A DNA stretch of 64,000 bases, from the NCBI GenBank assembly GCA_029449235.1, contig JANATG010000008.1, forward strand, positions 992,001-1,056,000, read 5' to 3'. The notes under the pieces were generated by a model. The model saw nothing but the letters and a program-made list of their open reading frames with translations. It was not told where the DNA came from and did no database searches. This stretch comes from Linnemannia schmuckeri (taxonomy: Eukaryota > Mortierellomycota > Mortierellomycetes > Mortierellales > Mortierellaceae). The position numbers and the translations under genes were made by a program. Every line of letters begins with the position of its first letter. Positions within the stretch are counted from its first letter, which is position 1. Shown piece by piece: positions 59,501 through 64,000 of this stretch.

Positions 59501-62167
59501 GTGAGAATTTTGTTGTCTTTGATCTCAACTATGCGTTTTTTGTCGAGTACCGCTCTGACCTTGGCCAAGCAACCCTCATGTCAGCAAGCAGGAGGTAGAA
59601 AAGAATGAGAGAAATGCAATCGCGGACTTTTCTTTTTCTCGCTGCACAAAAAAAAATGGTGAGCAAAAGACAGGTCAGGCAGCTTACCTACTAAAGCAAA
59701 CATATCAGTTTAATAGTGATCAGTGTGCGATAGTAATCATAGCAAGAAGAGAGTAGAAGAGGAATTCAGGTACAATCAGCGGCGCAGACTGATGAGGGGA
59801 GCGAGACACGACTCGATGCGAACCTGATCAGGATGTTGTCTTTCGTGTTTGAGCCAAAGCATAAGGAGGAGGAGTGTGGCTCGATCATTCTTTGTTACTC
59901 CCTTTTACTCCCTTCTTTCGGACTCCAGCTCCTTATGCTTCCATGCATGTGTCAATAAAAACTCCTCTGGGAAAAGAAAAAAAACGTAAACAATGACAGA
60001 ATGTGCAAAGCAAAACAGGGTATTCATAATTGTCCGCTCGTTGTTTATGAAAAGAGTATGAAAGAGTATGAAAAGGGCTAATAGGCAAGTACTACCATAG
60101 AAATAGTATATGAACAGAAAACAGATTCAAATCCGTTAGATAAGACCGAGAGAGAAGGGGCCAGAATGTCAATGCATAGCAGGGTTGTTGAGATGTGTTC
60201 ATATCTCTCTCTTTTACCTCCCCCTTCCCCCTTCCCCCTCCCTACTACTAGGGGAAAGGAAACGAGATTCCAACAATGAGATCTGAGAGTGTCCATTTGT
60301 TCTGGATCTCATCGGCACAAGTCTTTTTTTTATGTGTATGTTCTGCGATTCATCAACCTCTGGTCTTCTACATACTCAAGGAGAAACTTTTCCCATGGTC
60401 TACTTTTCGCAGCTGCATACGTTCACCCAGAAGAAATCCTTTATCTCTACCCAGAGCATTAGACGATTGAGCAAACAATGCAACGCGATAGGTCCGTTCC
60501 TCCACCCGCATTTTTTTTTTTTTTTTTGTGTAGATGCTATTGTTGCATTTTTTTTTCTGCTGAGCTTTGACTATCAGGTCACACAAAACAAACAAACAAA
60601 AAAAATGGCGCTCATTCCTCCCCTTCCTCCTATCACCACAAATAACTTGTATTTGTTGACTCTCTTTGCTTACCTACTCTTTTTCATCTCTCAATCCACA
60701 CACACGGAGATCCAACCACAGAAATTGCCCATCTTCCCTCTTTTCTGGCAGGCACGGGGAAACAGCCAAAAACAAAAAAAATTGCTGTTGGATTGCTTGT
60801 TTGTTTTGATTTTGTTTGTTGCGATGATGATTAGGGGAGGTTTCCTTTCGGCAGCTTTGTTCACAATCGTTTTGGACCTTTGGAACGGACTGGGGGAAGG
60901 TGAGGGTGAGGGATAATTAACTCTCCCAGTCAGTCAGTTATCAACACCTCGCAACCCAAAAACAAAACATCTACTTTGCCCTTCATCTGCCGTGTAATCC
61001 TACGCTTCTCGTCCGTCTTTCCTTTTCATTTCTTGTGGAAAACGGCCTACGAAAGAGTACTTTGCACATACTAAAAATGAACAAATGAACATTAGATATT
61101 GCCGAACCTCTCACCTTATTTCCTACATCCGTTTATCATACTCCGTCTCCGATCACAACGTTTGTCTTTTTTTTTTGTCGTTGTTTCTGAGAACTTTACA
61201 TCCAGCCTCTCTCTCCCCGCACCCTTTCTTGTTCACTCCCTTTTGTCACGCGGCCGGAGATAAGATGCCTTTGTTTAGCTGGAAGTGTGTAGCGCGTTAT
61301 CATTGACGACCCATGTCTGACCAATCTGAGCTCAGTGAACTCCTCTCTCCCTCATTGATCCACTCATGACACTTATCTATACCTGAAAAACGTGCAAGAA
61401 CGTGCTTTTTCATTTTTTCGTGTTCTGATCAGAAAAAGAAGGTTGTTCTCACAGAACGACCCAACCAACGACAACTTCCAAATAGACAAAAACTCCTCGG
61501 AGAAAGCGTACTTTTCACATTTGTTTTTTTTGTACGACCATGAACGAGAGACAAAATCAAAAGAAACAATAGAAAGAGAGAGCAATGCGAATCATGTCCT
61601 GAACAACTTTTCTTTCTGACTCGTCTCTTCTTTGACCCTGTCCAGGCCTTCGATCTGATCCAAATCAAGAAATCAAAATATCCCCTACACGCATACATAA
61701 CAACAGACATGCACGCGCGCACAAACACCAGAAGAATAACAAAACAAATAAACAAAAACCACTTGAAGATGGAGATGGGAGCAAAAGGGCGAATAGGCTA
61801 GATTTGCCCATCTGGGGGGACAAAGGGGGTAATGTTGCTTTGGTTTCGTTGTTTTAAGTGTCTGGCGATCACTGCGGCCACGCCTCTTATCAATTATCTC
61901 AATCTTAGCCCTTCCTCTATACATACACTCACGCGACAACGTTGTCACCGCTCACTCTATTTGCTTTCGTCATTGCTTTTCATTCTACTCACATAACATG
62001 GGCCATAAACACAGAGTTATCAAAGCAGTTATTTATGTTTACTTTCAAAAACATTTAATGAATAAAATTACAAAGGATGTGGTTAAGATGCGCTATCTAT
62101 GTACAAACGCGTACAAAAACAAGTAAAGAATAGAGTGCAGGAAAACAACAAGATAATATAGATAAAA
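55751..62167. other. 6.4 kb region without supportable gene
   Basis: Holds the RhoGEF promoter (55751 to about 56500), T44 at 56533-56576 next to a (GAT)4 run, GA-rich DNA at 57400-57700 and several T-tracts. Frames such as 60332-60916 are open for up to 194 codons but are Phe/Leu-rich products of T-tracts. I see no motif, codon bias or consistent intron signals. Non-coding RNA genes cannot be excluded. Confidence 0.5.
56521..56576 (+). repeat. (GAT)4 plus T44 tract
   Basis: TGATGATGATGA followed by 44 consecutive T. It is the longest homopolymer in the window, about 780 bp upstream of the RhoGEF start codon. A tract this long would resist nucleosome wrapping. Confidence 0.9.
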
Positions 62168-64000
62168 TTAGATAATGTTGTCGAGATGAGCAAACTTCCA
62201 GGCAAAGAGGATGGTCATGATAAACATGGCGACGGCCTGGGCAGCATAGACGTAGACAAAGTTGGGATCATTGGACCAGATAGCCAAGATCATTCCGATC
62301 AAGGAACCAAAGGCGTTGGTGGCCAAGAAGAGCGACATGACAACAGACTTGAGCTCAGGGGCGGCAGAGCGGAAGGCAAACTCGAGACCAGTGGCAGATG
62401 CGAAAATCTCCGAGATACCGATCAAGATGTAGGCAGGCAACTGGGTCCAGATGGTGATGTTGTTGATGACCTCCGTGATGTCGGTAGGGATGCTGATGCG
62501 GTTGCCCTCGGGGTCAAAGCCGGAGAAGTTGTAGTAAGGGCCGGACCTATAAAGGAAGTGCTGCAAGACGGTGACGTAGACGAAGCAGAAGGTGACAATG
62601 CTGAATCCAATGATGATACGGTTGATGGGTCCCAACTTGAAGCCGGCCTTGCGGAGGAGAGGGAAGACAATGATGTCGAGGATGGGAATGAAAATGACAA
62701 TGACGGCAGAGTTGACGAACGACAGCTGCTCGGGCTTCAACCAGTTGGGATGGGTCATGTTGATGGCCATGTTGACAAAGTTGTCGTTCATGTTGTTGTA
62801 CAGAGCCCAGTAAACGGGGTAGACCAGGAAGACCTTGCAGGCGTGGAAGGTTTTTTCCAGATCGTTGACGAACTTGTTGTCCCACTCGAGCGATCCATCG
62901 TGGGCAGAGTAGGCTCCCTGAATCCAGTGAGTACCGGGAACACGGTTCTTGCGGTTCCTGAAAGCATAAATGAGGCAGCGGAAGGTCTGGCCGAGAATGT
63001 TACCCTTGGGAGGGCGATCATAGTACTTTGGGCGACCGAGGGCAAAGATGATGATACCGACAACAAAGACAATGGCGGGGATCATGAAAGCGAGATCCCA
63101 GGCCTTCTCGGAGACGGCGGGGGTGATGGCCTGACCCAACATACCACCAATGTTGATGGCCATGTAGAAGTAACGGAAGACACGCTCGACGGTGATGGCA
63201 TGGTTGATGGTGACACCGGGCTTGGTGGGGTGAGGGTAATCCTCGGCGGGGATCTGCTCGGCAGCAAAAGTCGAGACGTTAGACTTGATACCACCGGTAC
63301 CCCAGGAGATCATGCAGTAGAGGGCAACCAGGAAACCGGGGAGACCGAGAGTGTCCCTGAGAGAGTCGATGGAGGAGATGGTCAAGAGGACGAGACCGGC
63401 GGTGTAGAGGATGGCAAAGATCAAGATGGTCTTGAACTTTCCGAGCCACTTGTCGGCGACGATGGCACCGAAGATGGTAGTAATATATGAGAAGAAGGAG
63501 AATCCACGAGAGATAGCGGTGGCGTTACCCTTGGTCTGCAGAAGATGGGTCAACATGTAACGCTGAAACAACATGGAGGCACCATAGAACGAGAAACGCT
63601 CGCACAACTCGGCTATAAGGATAGGATAGTAGAAAGGGAGATCATGGTTAGAGCGTGGAAATAATTATGTGCTCTCACTCAACGAAAACAATAAAAAAGG
63701 CAACACAGCCATCCTACACATACAGACACAAACAATCAAAAGTGGAAAAAAAATCATTTTTGGGTTTGAACGGGTTTGAGTGATAGCTCTAAAGCCGATG
63801 CAGGGATGATCCATGCGTTCGTGCCACCAAGCCAAGCCCACAAAAACTGTTGCGAATGGATAAAAAATAAAAGTCACACGAGAAAAGGAATAGATATAGC
63901 AGAAATAAATATAACAGACAACTTACTGACGATGATGAGCCAGGCGGCAAAGGGAATGGGGCCAGGGACTTGTACGTTGGTATCGATGACGTGGTCCTCG
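62168..64000 (-). CDS. PTR2: POT-family peptide transporter (3' part)
   Basis: Two exons visible: 63927-64000 (continues past the window end) and 62168-63612, joined as IIVTELCERFSFYGAS, the first-helix signature of proton-coupled oligopeptide transporters. Further landmarks: FFSYITTIFGAIVADKWLG, SWGTGGIKSNVSTFAAEQIP, the PTR2 signature region RYFYMAINIGGMLGQ, and FAWKFAHLDNII at the C-terminus. Di- and tripeptides are imported with protons across the plasma membrane. The last 480 residues carry about 11 helices, so only the N-terminal cytosolic part and its exons are missing. Strong codon bias suggests high expression. Confidence 0.95.

Noticed and set aside
60332..60916. 194-codon frame with hydrophobic end
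   Set aside because: Begins in T-tracts, has no codon bias, and has no recognisable motif; a 103-codon part from 60605 is possible but unsupported.
62186..63490. 434-codon Asp/Gly-rich plus-strand frame
   Set aside because: Antisense shadow of the peptide transporter.

Overview
The window is nuclear DNA of a filamentous fungus. All recognisable genes are eukaryotic and intron-rich. Introns are mostly 50-370 bp with GTRNGY donors and YAG/AAG acceptors, coding exons favour C-ending codons, and spacers are CT-rich or AT-rich. The gene set (class I myosin with SH3 domain, Skt5-like chitin synthase activator, Swd1/RBBP5, POT peptide transporter, and a dihydropteridine reductase, which is uncommon in Dikarya) fits an early-diverging fungus. 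A Mortierella-like Mucoromycota is my best inference; there is no rRNA or marker gene here to prove it. Exon structures below were assembled by hand from splice sites, reading phase and recalled family conservation.

Left third (1-25,300): 3' end of a CaaX-tailed Sel1-repeat protein (Skt5/Chs4-like); a hypothetical coiled-coil protein; DDI1 (ubiquitin-like, retropepsin-like protease and UBA domains); a WD40 protein divergent from SWD1, the WD40 subunit of the Set1/COMPASS H3K4 methyltransferase; an unrecognised 829-residue protein; three tandem monocarboxylate-porter-type MFS genes; and a PDRG1-like prefoldin-family subunit.

Middle (25,300-46,030): a doubtful Gln-rich exon, a small Pro-rich protein with a Cys-rich hydrophobic tail, a 15-exon class I myosin, an FAD-dependent aromatic-ring-type monooxygenase, an AAAP-type amino-acid transporter and protein phosphatase 1.

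Right third (46,030-64,000): a hexapeptide-repeat acetyltransferase, dihydropteridine reductase (tetrahydrobiopterin recycling) and a DH-domain RhoGEF, all on the minus strand. A 6.4 kb stretch without a supportable gene follows, then the 3' part of a POT-family peptide transporter cut by the window end.

The genes look mostly like independent housekeeping loci. Myosin I, RhoGEF, PP1 and Skt5 all touch cell polarity or the cell wall, but nothing in the layout shows they are co-regulated. I found no transposon, CRISPR array, tRNA, rRNA or secondary-metabolite cluster. I see no clear case for a new biological system. The features most worth checking are the transporter array with its unusual second copy, the stop-interrupted single reading frame near 25.5 kb, the consistent sense-strand poly(U) tracts, and the GC-AG introns and very small exons.
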